Part shown: piece after piece, positions 30,976 through 39,855 of the stretch
Numbering within the stretch: the stretch's first letter is position 1
How the letters are laid out: each line of letters opens with the position of its first letter
Assembly: GCF_030317105.1 (NCBI RefSeq)
Contig: NZ_JASZYG010000029.1
Span: 1-57,764 of the forward strand
DNA from: Variovorax brevis
Lineage (GTDB): Bacteria > Pseudomonadota > Gammaproteobacteria > Burkholderiales > Burkholderiaceae_C
Length of the DNA: 57,764 nucleotides
Reading direction: 5' to 3'
Program-made: the position numbers and the translations under genes
Notes under the pieces: model-generated
Seen by the model: the letters and a program-made list of their open reading frames with translations, nothing else
Database searches by the model: none
What the model was told of the DNA's origin: nothing

Positions 30976-32010
30976 TCAGTGCGCCGCGGCGCTCGGGCGG
31001 TAGGGTGCGTCGCTGCTCAGCAGCGCCTGGATCACCCGCGCGCCCGCGCGTTCTTTTGTTGGCCAGCGCAACGCCCGCTCGGTTGTAGCCGCGACGGGCG
31101 ATCAGATCCTGCAGCCACCGGCTCTGGGCATCGGTCTTGCCCACTGCGTAGCGCAGCACGGTGCGTGCCCCGTGAATCAGCAGCGTTCGAAGGTAGGTGT
31201 CGCCCCGCTTGCTGATGCCCTTGAGCTGCGATTTGCCGCCCGACGAATACTGACGTGGCACCAGGCCAATCCAGGCCGACAGATGTCGGGCGTTGCGAAA
31301 CTCATTGGCCTCGCCAACCGCCGCGACCATCGCAGTCGCCGTGATCGGCCCGACGCCGCTGACGACGGCGATCCTCTTGCACAGCGCCGAGCGCTTCCTG
31401 AACGAATTGATCCAGGCCTCGACGTGCTTGATCCGATCTTCCAGCGCCTGGATCTGCTCGGTGAGCTCCAGGACCATTGCCTGGCAGATGCTGGTGACCT
31501 CGCTTCGCAAGAGCTCAGTACCTTCGGCGCCGCGCGCTTGAATGCTTCGGGTGACTTTGCCATCGTCACGCCTCGTTCACCCAGCAGGCCCCTGGCCTGG
31601 TTGATCAGTGCGGTGCGCTGATGAACCAACAGTTGGCGAACGCGATGGACAGCTTGCATGTCTTGCTGCTCCACCGACTTCACAGTCACGAAGTCCATCG
31701 TCGGACGGCTCGCGGCCTCGACGATGGCCTGTGCATCGTTGCGATCGTTCTTGTTGGTCTTTACGAACGGCGAGACGTACTGGGGGCTGATGAGCCTCAC
31801 CTCGATGCCCATGGCCCGAAAGCATCGGCCCCAGTGGTGCGCCGAGCTGCATGCCTCCATGCCCACCAGCCGTGGACGCAAAGAGCGCACCGCCTCCACG
31901 AAGCCGTCGCGCGTGACCTTGGAGCGATGCAGGGCGCGACCACTGCGATCCGCACCATGAAGCTGAAACACGCGCTTGGCCAAGTCGATGCCCGGAATGT
32001 CGATGTCCAT
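30976..32010 (-). mobile_element. IS110-family transposase with two compensating frameshifts
   Basis: The N-terminal RuvC-like DEDD region starts MDIDIPGIDLAKRVFQ at 32010 and includes LVGMEACSSAHHW and KTNKNDRNDAQAIVEA. The C-terminal transposase_20 region reads VSGVGPITATAMVAAVGEAN and WIGLVPRQYSSGGKSQLKGI, but in a different frame. The frame shifts near 31510-31530 and returns near 31060, where the normal end ARVIQALLSSDAPYRPSAAAH is read. The span is exactly 345 codons, so two opposite single-base indels are implied. Probably inactive unless these are sequencing errors. No terminal inverted repeats were seen, as usual for IS110. Confidence 0.88.
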
Positions 32011-32553
32011 CGCAGACCTCCAATGAAAAGCGGTTGATGAGCCGCTTAGTGTCGTATTGGGGTGGCGCCGGTTCCATCTCAGTAAAGTTTCGGGGCTTTG
32101 CAGCCTCTGCGCCATCGATCCGCCTGCGCGATCTGGCCCGTTCGATTGCCACGGAACTGAACCTGTTCAGTTGATCCTCGCCAGCCGAGAATTTGCCTGA
32201 GTTTGATCGGTATCGCATTGCCGCACGCGAGGAACATCCCTGTCACAGCCCGCAACTGCTGGCTCGTGAAGACGCTGCCCTTGACGAGGCGAAATTGGCC
32301 GGGCGCAGTCGGTTCGCCTTTTTCCTCTGGTCCACTGAATCGTTGATGAGGATGGCGGCCAATCGTCTCGGCTGCTTGGGTCGATGTGGGATGACAACGG
32401 ACCGAACAGTCATATCAATACACGAGGGAATTCTTCTTCTGTGCGCTCTCGCATACGGGGATCCAGGCAAATGCCACAAAGCCTTTCTGGATCTGCCGAC
32501 AGAGATCCTCAACTTGCCAATCCGCCACTGAAGCCGAGACCGATGAGCATCTC
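32011..32553. other. Intergenic region with element D (543 bp)
   Basis: Upstream flank of the IS110-like element, then element D at 32133. A TTG-start frame of 112 codons from 32193 has no recognisable family and poor coding character. No other gene is supported. Confidence 0.45.
32133..32170 (+). promoter_or_regulatory. Dispersed 38-bp element, copy D (divergent copy)
   Basis: CTGGCCCGTTC, 12-nt spacer, ACTGAACCTGT: two mismatches to copy A in the two blocks together, with the same spacing. It lies 384 nt upstream of the helical-domain/receiver gene. Confidence 0.4.
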
Positions 32554-33504
32554 ATGAGCAATATTCCCGCAACACCTTACCCGGGCGACTTGCTCGCCCG
32601 GGCCATCGACGTGATCGAACTGGCGTCGCACCATATTTTCAGTGAACAGGCACCGGTGAGTTTTCGATCTCCGACGGACCTGATGGCGCTGAGCCCGGAC
32701 GAACAGGATGAGATCCGACGCATCGAAGACTTGAGCTTCCAGGCCCGTCCGGCAGATTCAGCGGTCAATTTCTGCCTGCGCTCTGCGATCTCCTTGCTTG
32801 CCGTGGCGCATTCCCTGACCGAACCGTCGCATGAAATGTCGCCGTCCGATCAGGAGCGGGCCTGGAAACAACTTGCTGTCCACACCAAGCTTGCGGGCCG
32901 CGCGGCCTATCGGGCCTCGCTCATTCTTCTCGACCCGAGCGCCGGTACCGTGCGAGGCGAATCCATCGCCACCCCGCCTGCGAACGCCGTGCAGGCCACC
33001 CCGCCCTTGGGGACAGGTAGCGGCACGGGAGAAAAGGTCCGCATCCTCGTGGTCGACGATGACAGCGTCATCGCGCTGCTGTTGCAGCGAACGCTGGCCC
33101 GGCTTGGTTACGAAGTGGCCGGAGTCGCCTCGACGCGGGACCAGGCCGTAGAGATGGCGCAACGCGCGCAGCCCGACCTGGTACTCATGGACATCAATCT
33201 TGGCCCTGGAGGCGATGGAATCCAGGCCGCGGAAACCATCGTGCGTCAGAGGCGCACCCCTGTAGTCTTCCTGACCGCCTATTCCGAGGACGCAGTCCTC
33301 GGACGCGCGCGCGGAAGCGGCGCATACGGCTACCTGCTCAAGCCTTTTTCCGAGCGCGGCCTGCACGCGACCATTCAGATGGCACTCGAGCGCTACCGCA
33401 GCGAAAGCCTCCTGGCAGACAGCGAAAGGCGTCTGAAGCATGCCCTCGATGCCGTCCGCGAGCCTATGGCCCCGGAGGCGCACCATACGCAGGCACGGGC
33501 CTGA
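32554..33504 (+). CDS. Response regulator: N-terminal helical domain of the local family plus CheY-like receiver
   Basis: 316 residues. Residues 1-130 are the helical domain shared with 50728-51486 (TDLMALSPDEQD, SAISLLAVAHSL, AGRAAYRASLIL). After a Pro/Gly-rich linker comes a receiver domain (163-285) with acidic triad VVDDD, phosphoacceptor Asp213 in LVLMDINLG, Thr in FLTAYSED and Lys in LLKPFSE. There is no DNA-binding output, so it probably acts as a phosphorelay intermediate or adaptor. The stop overlaps the start of the hybrid kinase gene. Confidence 0.9.
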   Translation: MSNIPATPYPGDLLARAIDVIELASHHIFSEQAPVSFRSPTDLMALSPDEQDEIRRIEDLSFQARPADSAVNFCLRSAISLLAVAHSLTEPSHEMSPSDQERAWKQLAVHTKLAGRAAYRASLILLDPSAGTVRGESIATPPANAVQATPPLGTGSGTGEKVRILVVDDDSVIALLLQRTLARLGYEVAGVASTRDQAVEMAQRAQPDLVLMDINLGPGGDGIQAAETIVRQRRTPVVFLTAYSEDAVLGRARGSGAYGYLLKPFSERGLHATIQMALERYRSESLLADSERRLKHALDAVREPMAPEAHHTQARA

Positions 33505-36500
33505 TGGACTCGGCATCGGCGTGCGCCGAAGAGCCAGTCTCGAACCGTGTGGCACTCACCCACCAGATGCTGGCAATCGACCCGCAGTTTGCAACGCTGC
33601 TCGCCGACGTGATCGACGCACTTCCGGCGAACGTCGCGGTCCTTGATCGGGAGGCGAACATCGTGTCGGTCAACCGCCGCTGGCGCGAATTCGCGTTCAG
33701 CGAAGGGCTGGCGAGCGGGTCTGACGGGATCGGCCTCAACTACCTGGAAGTCTGTGATAAGGCGCGGGGCGACGACGCCCATTGCGCGCACGAGGCCGCG
33801 GCGGGCGTGCGATCCGTGCTCAGCGGTAACGCCCGGAACTTTGCGCTCGAATATCCATGCCATTCTCCCACCGAGCGGCGCTGGTTCCAGATGACGGTGG
33901 CTGCACTCGGCACCGGCGGGCCGCACGGTGTCGATGGTGTGATGATCATCCACAGCGACATCAGCAAATCCATGCGCGCGGACGAGGTGCTGGCCGAGAC
34001 CAAGGAGCGCGTGCGCTTCCTCGACGACCTTACCCAGGCGACACGCGGGCTGACCGACCCGACGCACATCCTGGCCACGACCTGCCGGATGCTTGGCAAA
34101 CAGCTCGGTGCACACTGTGCGTACGCAGAAATGCACGAAGACGGCGACCGCTTCGAGGTCGTTCATGACCACGTGACAAGCTGTGCAGGCGCGCAAGCCG
34201 ACCACCTCCTGTCAAGCTTCGGCGCACAAACGGCTGCCCAATTGCATGGTGCCCGTTCGCTGGTGCTTCGCAACACCGCCCTCGAACTGCCATCGGGTCA
34301 GGGTGGGGAGATGTTTGCTTCGATAGGGATCGAGGCGATCATCTGCTGTCCGCTGACCAAGCAGGGCCGCTTGCTGGCAATGATCGCCGTGCATCAGGCG
34401 CGGCCCCGCGACTGGACCAAGGGCGAGCTCCTCACTTTGCAGGAGGCCGCCGAGCGCTCGTGGGCCGCCGTCGACAGACTCAGCGCCGAGCAACGGCTGC
34501 GAGAGAGCGAATCGCTGTTGCGCATCGCAGGCCACACGGCCCACCTCGGAGGCTGGGCGGTGGAGCTGCCCAGCGGGCGGGTCGCCTGGTCCGATGGCGT
34601 CTGCGAGATCCTGGAGGTGCCCGCCAACACCGTGCCCAGCCTTGAAGAGGCCTTTGCGCGATGGGCACCGCAGTCTGAGGGGGTGATCAAGGCGGCGTTC
34701 GACGCCTGCGCGCAGGACGGCGTGCCGTTCGACGTCGAGCTCGAAATGCGCACGGCCACCGGACGCGTCATCTGGGCGCGTTGCACCGGAGAAGCGCAAC
34801 GCAACCTTGCCGGCCGGACCACGCGCGTGCACGGCGCGCTGCAGGACGTCACGCTGCAAAAGCGCGCCGAGTCGGAACGCGCGCGCCTGGCGGCGATCCT
34901 CGAGTCGACCACTGACCTGGTATGCATCAGCGGCGCCGACGGGCGCCTGCAGTACCTCAACCTGGCCGGCCGCAAGGCGCTCGAGCTGGATCCGTCGGAA
35001 GACCTGGCAGATATCTCCGCCTGGGACTTCGTGTCGCGTCCCAGCGGCGAGCTTGCTGAGGGCGTGCTCACCGCCATGCGGGAGGGCACCTGGAGCGGCG
35101 AGACCGTCCTGACGACCCGCAACGGCAAGGAAATCCCCGTGTCGCAGGTCCTCATCGCACACAAGGGGGGCGATGGCCAAGTCGCCTCGGTGTCGGGGGT
35201 CATGCGCGACATCAGCGAGCGCAAGAGGACCGAACTCGAAATCGCCAGCAGCCACAGGGAGCTGCAGCGCCAGCGCATGGAGTTGCGCATCCTGTTCGAC
35301 CTGATGCCCGCGATGATCTGGTTCAAGGACACGCAGGACGTCATCGTGCGCCTGAACCGTCGCGCCGCCGAGGCCGTCGGCCTGACCGTAGACGCGATCG
35401 AAGGCCGCCCCGCGGAGGAGATCTATCCCGACGCCGCGCTGATGCGCGCCGACGACCTGGAGGTCATCCGCTCCGGCCAGCCCAAGCTTGGTGTGCTCAT
35501 GAAAAGCCACAGGCCCGATGGCGAAGTCATCTGGGTCCAGACCGACAAGGTTCCGTACAGCAACGCAGCCAAAGAGGTCATCGGCATCGTGGTGATGTCC
35601 CAGGACATCACCGAACGCAAGCGGGACCAGGACCGGCTCAGCGAAATGAACCTGGAACTGGAGGCGCGCGTGCGCTCGCGCACCGCGGAGCTTGAACTCG
35701 CGCGCGACGGTGCCGAACAGGCCAGCCGCGCCAAGTCTGCCTTCCTCGCCGCCATGAGCCATGAGATACGCACGCCGATGAACGGGGTCATCGGAATGAT
35801 CGACCTGCTTCACCGCAGCAGCCTGATGGGCGAGCAGATCGAGATCGTGGACCTGATCCGCGACTCCGGCTTCTCGCTGCTCGGCATCATCGAGAACATC
35901 CTCGACTTCTCCAAGATCGAGGCCGGCAAGCTGACGCTGGAGGCGCAGCCCCTGCCTCTGGGCGACTTGGTGGAGAACGTCTGCGGCATGCTCGACCACA
36001 AGGCGACCAAGGGCGGCGTTCAGTTCACGGTGCATGTCGATCCCGACATTCCCTCCCAGGTCGTGGGCGACGAGACGCGGTTGCGGCAGGTGCTTGTCAA
36101 TCTGGTCGAGAACGCGATCAAGTTCACCAGCGGCCGCGCCGACGCGGGGCAGGTGTCGGTGCGCGCCGTGCTCGTGTCGAAAGGGAAGGCCGGCGTGACG
36201 GTCGACCTCGTCGTGACCGACAACGGTATCGGCATGGACGAAGCGACCCTCGCCAAACTGTTCACGCCGTTCTCGCAGGCCGATGTTTCAACCACGCGCC
36301 GCTTCGGGGGCACTGGGCTGGGCCTGGCCATCTCCAGCATGCTGGTCGAAGCGATGGGCGGAAGGATCTCGGTGGCCAGCTCGCTGGGCCTGGGATCCCG
36401 CTTTACGGTGCGGCTTAGCCTGCCCACGCCAGCCAACGAGCCACCAGAGACCGACGACTTCTGGTCGGTGGCCAGGGGCCTGCGCTGCCGCATCGTCGGC

Positions 36501-37634
36501 CACGTGCAACCGCTCGCATGCGACATCACCCAGACGCTTCGCCATGCGGGCGCGGTGGTCGACTCCTTTCATGACCTGGACAGCCTCGCGGGGGCTGCGT
36601 GGGCGCCCGGCGAGCAGTTGCTGTTGATCCTGCCCGACCAGCCGGCAGACGATCCGGCCCTGCTGCGTGCACTGGTGCCGCCGCATCACAACAGCAAGGT
36701 CCGCTTCATGGTGTTCGGTTGGGGTGAACGCCGTCGACCGCGCATCGAAGCGGCCGACCTGCTGCGCATCGATGCCAATGCCCTACCGCGTCGCAGCCTG
36801 TTCAAGGCACTCGGCCTGGCCTGCGGACGACTGCGGGCAAGCGCCCAGGCCGACGAGCCGTCCCCGAAGACTCCTCATCACTCGGGCGCAGGCGAGCCAT
36901 CGGAGTCGACCCCAAGCCGCGTGCTGATCGCCGAGGACAACGACACCAACCGCAAGGTGATCCTGCGGCAACTGGCATTGATCGGCTTCTCCGCAGACAT
37001 CGCTGCCGATGGCCGGCAGGCCCTTGCGCTTTGGCGCAGCGGCTCCTATTCGCTCGTGCTCACCGACTTGCACATGCCCGTGATGGACGGCTATGCGCTC
37101 ACTGCAGCAATCCGCCGCGAAGAACCTGCCGGTGTCCACACTCCGATCATCGCGCTGACCGCCAACGCCGTGGGCGACGAGAAACAGCGCTGCCTCTCGG
37201 CCGGCATGGACGCCCACCTGAGCAAGCCGGTGCGTCTGGAGGAGCTCAAGGCCGCCCTCGATGCGGCAATCGCCCTCCCGGCCCCCGAAGCACCGGCGGA
37301 CTTGCACGTCCTCACGGACTTGATCGGCGACGACCCGCTCGGCGTGGCAGAGGTGCTCGACGCCTTTCGTGCGTCCGGGGCGCAGGCCCGCGAGGCCATG
37401 TGGCGCGGATGGCAAAGCGGTGACCTGCGCTCGGTCGCCGACAGTGCCCACAAGCTGAAGTCTTCCGCGCGCGCCATCGGTGCGATGCGCCTGGGCAAGC
37501 TGTGCTCGGAGCTCGAGCAGCAAGCCGAGACGCAGCAGGTGGCCGGCCTCGACACGCTGATGAAGCGCTTCGACCACGAGATGAACCTCCTTCAACACTT
37601 CCTGGACGCTCGCCAGCCCGATGCCGCAAGCTAG
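33504..37634 (+). CDS. Hybrid sensor histidine kinase with PAS/GAF sensors, receiver and HPt
   Basis: 1376 residues with no transmembrane segments, so cytoplasmic. Order: PAS-like (~30-150), GAF (~175-325), three PAS domains (~340-465, ~470-590, ~595-715), coiled coil, HisKA with His753 in AAMSHEIRTPMNG, HATPase (ENAIKF, DNGIGM, GGTGLGLAIS), a degenerate receiver-like stretch (~985-1110), a true receiver with Asp1188 in LTDLHMPVMDG, and a C-terminal HPt with His1316 in SAHKLKSSARAIG. This is a complete internal phosphorelay. It overlaps its neighbours on both sides and probably feeds one or both response regulators. Confidence 0.93.
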   Translation: MDSASACAEEPVSNRVALTHQMLAIDPQFATLLADVIDALPANVAVLDREANIVSVNRRWREFAFSEGLASGSDGIGLNYLEVCDKARGDDAHCAHEAAAGVRSVLSGNARNFALEYPCHSPTERRWFQMTVAALGTGGPHGVDGVMIIHSDISKSMRADEVLAETKERVRFLDDLTQATRGLTDPTHILATTCRMLGKQLGAHCAYAEMHEDGDRFEVVHDHVTSCAGAQADHLLSSFGAQTAAQLHGARSLVLRNTALELPSGQGGEMFASIGIEAIICCPLTKQGRLLAMIAVHQARPRDWTKGELLTLQEAAERSWAAVDRLSAEQRLRESESLLRIAGHTAHLGGWAVELPSGRVAWSDGVCEILEVPANTVPSLEEAFARWAPQSEGVIKAAFDACAQDGVPFDVELEMRTATGRVIWARCTGEAQRNLAGRTTRVHGALQDVTLQKRAESERARLAAILESTTDLVCISGADGRLQYLNLAGRKALELDPSEDLADISAWDFVSRPSGELAEGVLTAMREGTWSGETVLTTRNGKEIPVSQVLIAHKGGDGQVASVSGVMRDISERKRTELEIASSHRELQRQRMELRILFDLMPAMIWFKDTQDVIVRLNRRAAEAVGLTVDAIEGRPAEEIYPDAALMRADDLEVIRSGQPKLGVLMKSHRPDGEVIWVQTDKVPYSNAAKEVIGIVVMSQDITERKRDQDRLSEMNLELEARVRSRTAELELARDGAEQASRAKSAFLAAMSHEIRTPMNGVIGMIDLLHRSSLMGEQIEIVDLIRDSGFSLLGIIENILDFSKIEAGKLTLEAQPLPLGDLVENVCGMLDHKATKGGVQFTVHVDPDIPSQVVGDETRLRQVLVNLVENAIKFTSGRADAGQVSVRAVLVSKGKAGVTVDLVVTDNGIGMDEATLAKLFTPFSQADVSTTRRFGGTGLGLAISSMLVEAMGGRISVASSLGLGSRFTVRLSLPTPANEPPETDDFWSVARGLRCRIVGHVQPLACDITQTLRHAGAVVDSFHDLDSLAGAAWAPGEQLLLILPDQPADDPALLRALVPPHHNSKVRFMVFGWGERRRPRIEAADLLRIDANALPRRSLFKALGLACGRLRASAQADEPSPKTPHHSGAGEPSESTPSRVLIAEDNDTNRKVILRQLALIGFSADIAADGRQALALWRSGSYSLVLTDLHMPVMDGYALTAAIRREEPAGVHTPIIALTANAVGDEKQRCLSAGMDAHLSKPVRLEELKAALDAAIALPAPEAPADLHVLTDLIGDDPLGVAEVLDAFRASGAQAREAMWRGWQSGDLRSVADSAHKLKSSARAIGAMRLGKLCSELEQQAETQQVAGLDTLMKRFDHEMNLLQHFLDARQPDAAS

Positions 37635-38265
37635 CCTGTCCGTGCTTGCGCCGCCTGCGATGGTTCTGGCCGTCGACGATGACGAGTTCATGCGAGCGCT
37701 GCTGCAGCGCACGTTCACGACCGCCAAGCTCGGCTTCAAGACCTTCGCCTCGGCACAGGACCTGCTTGCCCATGCCGACCTGCAGTCGCCGGCCGTGCTG
37801 CTTCTCGATGTTCGCATGCCCGAGGTGTCGGGATTGAAGCTGCAGACCTTGCTGCGCGAGCGCGGCGTGTTGCTGCCGATCATGTTTCTCGCGGGCAGTT
37901 CGGACATTGCAGTGGCGGTGACGGCGATGCGCAACGGCGCCGTCGACTTCGTCGAGAAGCCCTTCGACGCCGCAGATCTCGTAGCGCGCTTGCGCCGCGC
38001 ATTCGCTGTCCATGTATCCACTCCCGCCGGGCCGGAAAAATCCGCTGCCATCGCGCACGCCGGGCGACTGGCGGCGCTGACCGTGCGCGAGCGCGAGGTG
38101 TACGACCGGATGGTATTGGGCATGTCCAGCAAGGAGATTGCCAAGGAATTGGGCGGCAGCTTTCGCACCGTCGAGATCCATCGAAGTCGGGTGTTGGAGA
38201 AGATGGGTGCATCCAACGTGGCAGGCCTGATCCGTCGCAGCTTGATCGCCGCCGAAGGCCAATGA
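37621..38265 (+). CDS. FixJ/NarL-type response regulator with LuxR HTH
   Basis: 214 residues; the start overlaps the kinase end by 14 nt. Receiver with VDDD, Asp63 in LLLDVRMPEVSG and Lys in FVEKPF. The LuxR-type HTH is LTVREREVYDRMVLGMSSKE, then IAKELGGSFRTVEIHRSRVLEKMG. It is the output of the three-gene phosphorelay. The pilus operon begins 286 nt downstream and is the obvious candidate target. Confidence 0.93.
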   Translation: MPQASLSVLAPPAMVLAVDDDEFMRALLQRTFTTAKLGFKTFASAQDLLAHADLQSPAVLLLDVRMPEVSGLKLQTLLRERGVLLPIMFLAGSSDIAVAVTAMRNGAVDFVEKPFDAADLVARLRRAFAVHVSTPAGPEKSAAIAHAGRLAALTVREREVYDRMVLGMSSKEIAKELGGSFRTVEIHRSRVLEKMGASNVAGLIRRSLIAAEGQ

Positions 38266-38423
38266 AGCCGCGCGGGATGGCTTTCAAGCTCAAGAAAAAT
38301 GAGAACCATCGGTTCAATGAGGCGAGCGTCGACATTCGCGGTGAGGGTCTGCTCCACCCGCATTCCGATTCTCTTTGCCCTGTGCTCGCGAAGCGTCGCG
38401 TTGCGTGAACAAGTGCCGTTGCG

Positions 38424-38439
38424 TACGTGGCCGCACGTA
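38424..38439. promoter_or_regulatory. Inverted repeat TACGTG-N4-CACGTA, candidate operator
   Basis: Perfect 6-bp arms with spacer GCCG, 112 nt before the first pilus subunit gene and downstream of the LuxR-type regulator. Short palindromes of this kind are common LuxR/FixJ-type sites; assignment is by position only. Confidence 0.35.
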
Positions 38440-38551
38440 TTCAGCGGGGAAATGTGCAGCCGCAGAATCCGTCCGTTCGTGATAGCGGCATGGTCCGCAT
38501 CAGCGATATGGGACTGAGCGATCTTGCTCTGGGTAGCGATTGGAAAATGAC

Positions 38552-39085
38552 ATGAATACGAATCTGAAGAAGCTGGCGCTGGTCATCGGTGCCGCAGGTG
38601 CGATGGCAATGGCGGACGGGGCATGGGCGGATACTGACAGCGCCAATTTGACAGTCGGCGCCACGGTCGAAAACGCCTGCGCAATCGGTGCCGGTACGCT
38701 GGATTTCGGCACGCTGACGTTGCATGTGAATGCCGGTCTCGGCACCGTGACGCAAGGTAACCACGACGCCGACTCGGGCACCAGCATTTCGATTGCCTGC
38801 ACCAATGGTGCCTCAGCCACGATCGGCGCTGGCCTCGGCGCACAGCCCGCGGGCAGCGTTCGCCAGATGATCTCCGGGTCGGACCTGCTCGCCTACGAGT
38901 TGTACACGAGTTCCGCCTATACCACGGTGCTTGACGGGGCTTCGGGCGTGATTGCATACACGGGGACCGGCGCCGCAACCACCAACAAGGCAATCTATGG
39001 CCGCATCACGGGCGCGCAATTGGCGGCCGCGAAGAAGGGTACCTACGCCGACACGGTCGCGATGACGATCACGTATACGCCGTGA
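38552..39085 (+). CDS. Spore coat U-domain pilus subunit (major pilin candidate)
   Basis: 177 residues. Signal peptide 1-26 ending GAWA-DTDS. The mature part is a single SCPU domain with ANLTVGATVENACAIGAGTL, two Cys in the usual positions, and the C-terminal strand YADTVAMTITYTP. SCPU subunits build archaic (Csu-like) chaperone-usher pili used in biofilm attachment. ATG at 38552 is preferred over TTG at 38540. First gene of a four-gene overlapping operon. Confidence 0.9.
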   Translation: MNTNLKKLALVIGAAGAMAMADGAWADTDSANLTVGATVENACAIGAGTLDFGTLTLHVNAGLGTVTQGNHDADSGTSISIACTNGASATIGAGLGAQPAGSVRQMISGSDLLAYELYTSSAYTTVLDGASGVIAYTGTGAATTNKAIYGRITGAQLAAAKKGTYADTVAMTITYTP

Positions 39086-39855
39086 TCACCCTGCGGCCAG
39101 TACGGCGCTATCTCGTGGCGGCAATCTTGCTGGCTTGCGGCGTCGGCTGCGCCGCAGTGGCGAAGGCGGAGGCGGAGGCGGCCGGCGTCATGATTTCGCC
39201 GGTCGTCCTCGAGATCGATTCTCCACGCAAGGCCATTGCCGTCACCGTCACGAATGGCAGCGATCGTGCGATGACTTTTCAGACCGAGACCCTGGTCTGG
39301 CAGCAGATCGATGGGATCGATCGCTATGAACCGACCGAGGCGCTGCTGGTGGTGCCTGCGATCGTCGATGTGCCCGCGCATGCAAGCCAGGTCATTCGCG
39401 TGATGTTGCGGTCGCCCGCGCCTTCGCCCCTTGAGCGGACCTATCGGCTGGCGTTGGAAAATATCACCGAGGAACAGGCCGCAGCGACAGGGCGCGCTTC
39501 GATCGCATTCAAGGTCAGCCACAACCTGCCGATCATGATTGCGCCTTCCGGCAAGCCATTCCATGCAGTCCTCTGGAAACCGTGTGCGCTTCAAGCGGCG
39601 GTACGGTCCGGTGAAGCCTGCGTGCGCTTGCTCAATGCCGGCAACCGCCGGCTGAAAGTCAAGACACTGACGGTGACGGGCGACGGCTGGCAGCAGGCCC
39701 TCGCCCTCAAAGACGGTGCAAATGTGCTGGCCGGCGCTGAGCATGAGTGGCGCGTGCCGCTGGCAAGCGGACAGACGGGTGCGCTACGCGCCGTGCAGGT
39801 GGAAATTGGCAATGGCGAGACGCTGCAGGCCGGTGACGGGAACCGGGGCTCTTGA
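39082..39855 (+). CDS. Periplasmic pilus chaperone (PapD-like)
   Basis: 257 residues from GTG overlapping the previous stop. Signal peptide 1-29. N-terminal Ig-like domain with GVMISPVVLEIDSPRKAIAV and TVTNGSDRAM; conserved strand G1 region ERTYRLALENI. A second domain follows with two Cys. It donates a strand to pilin subunits in the periplasm and delivers them to the usher. Confidence 0.9.
   Translation: MITLRPVRRYLVAAILLACGVGCAAVAKAEAEAAGVMISPVVLEIDSPRKAIAVTVTNGSDRAMTFQTETLVWQQIDGIDRYEPTEALLVVPAIVDVPAHASQVIRVMLRSPAPSPLERTYRLALENITEEQAAATGRASIAFKVSHNLPIMIAPSGKPFHAVLWKPCALQAAVRSGEACVRLLNAGNRRLKVKTLTVTGDGWQQALALKDGANVLAGAEHEWRVPLASGQTGALRAVQVEIGNGETLQAGDGNRGS

Noticed and set aside
32193..32531. 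112-codon ORF after element D
   Set aside because: TTG start, no ribosome site, no family features; left as intergenic.
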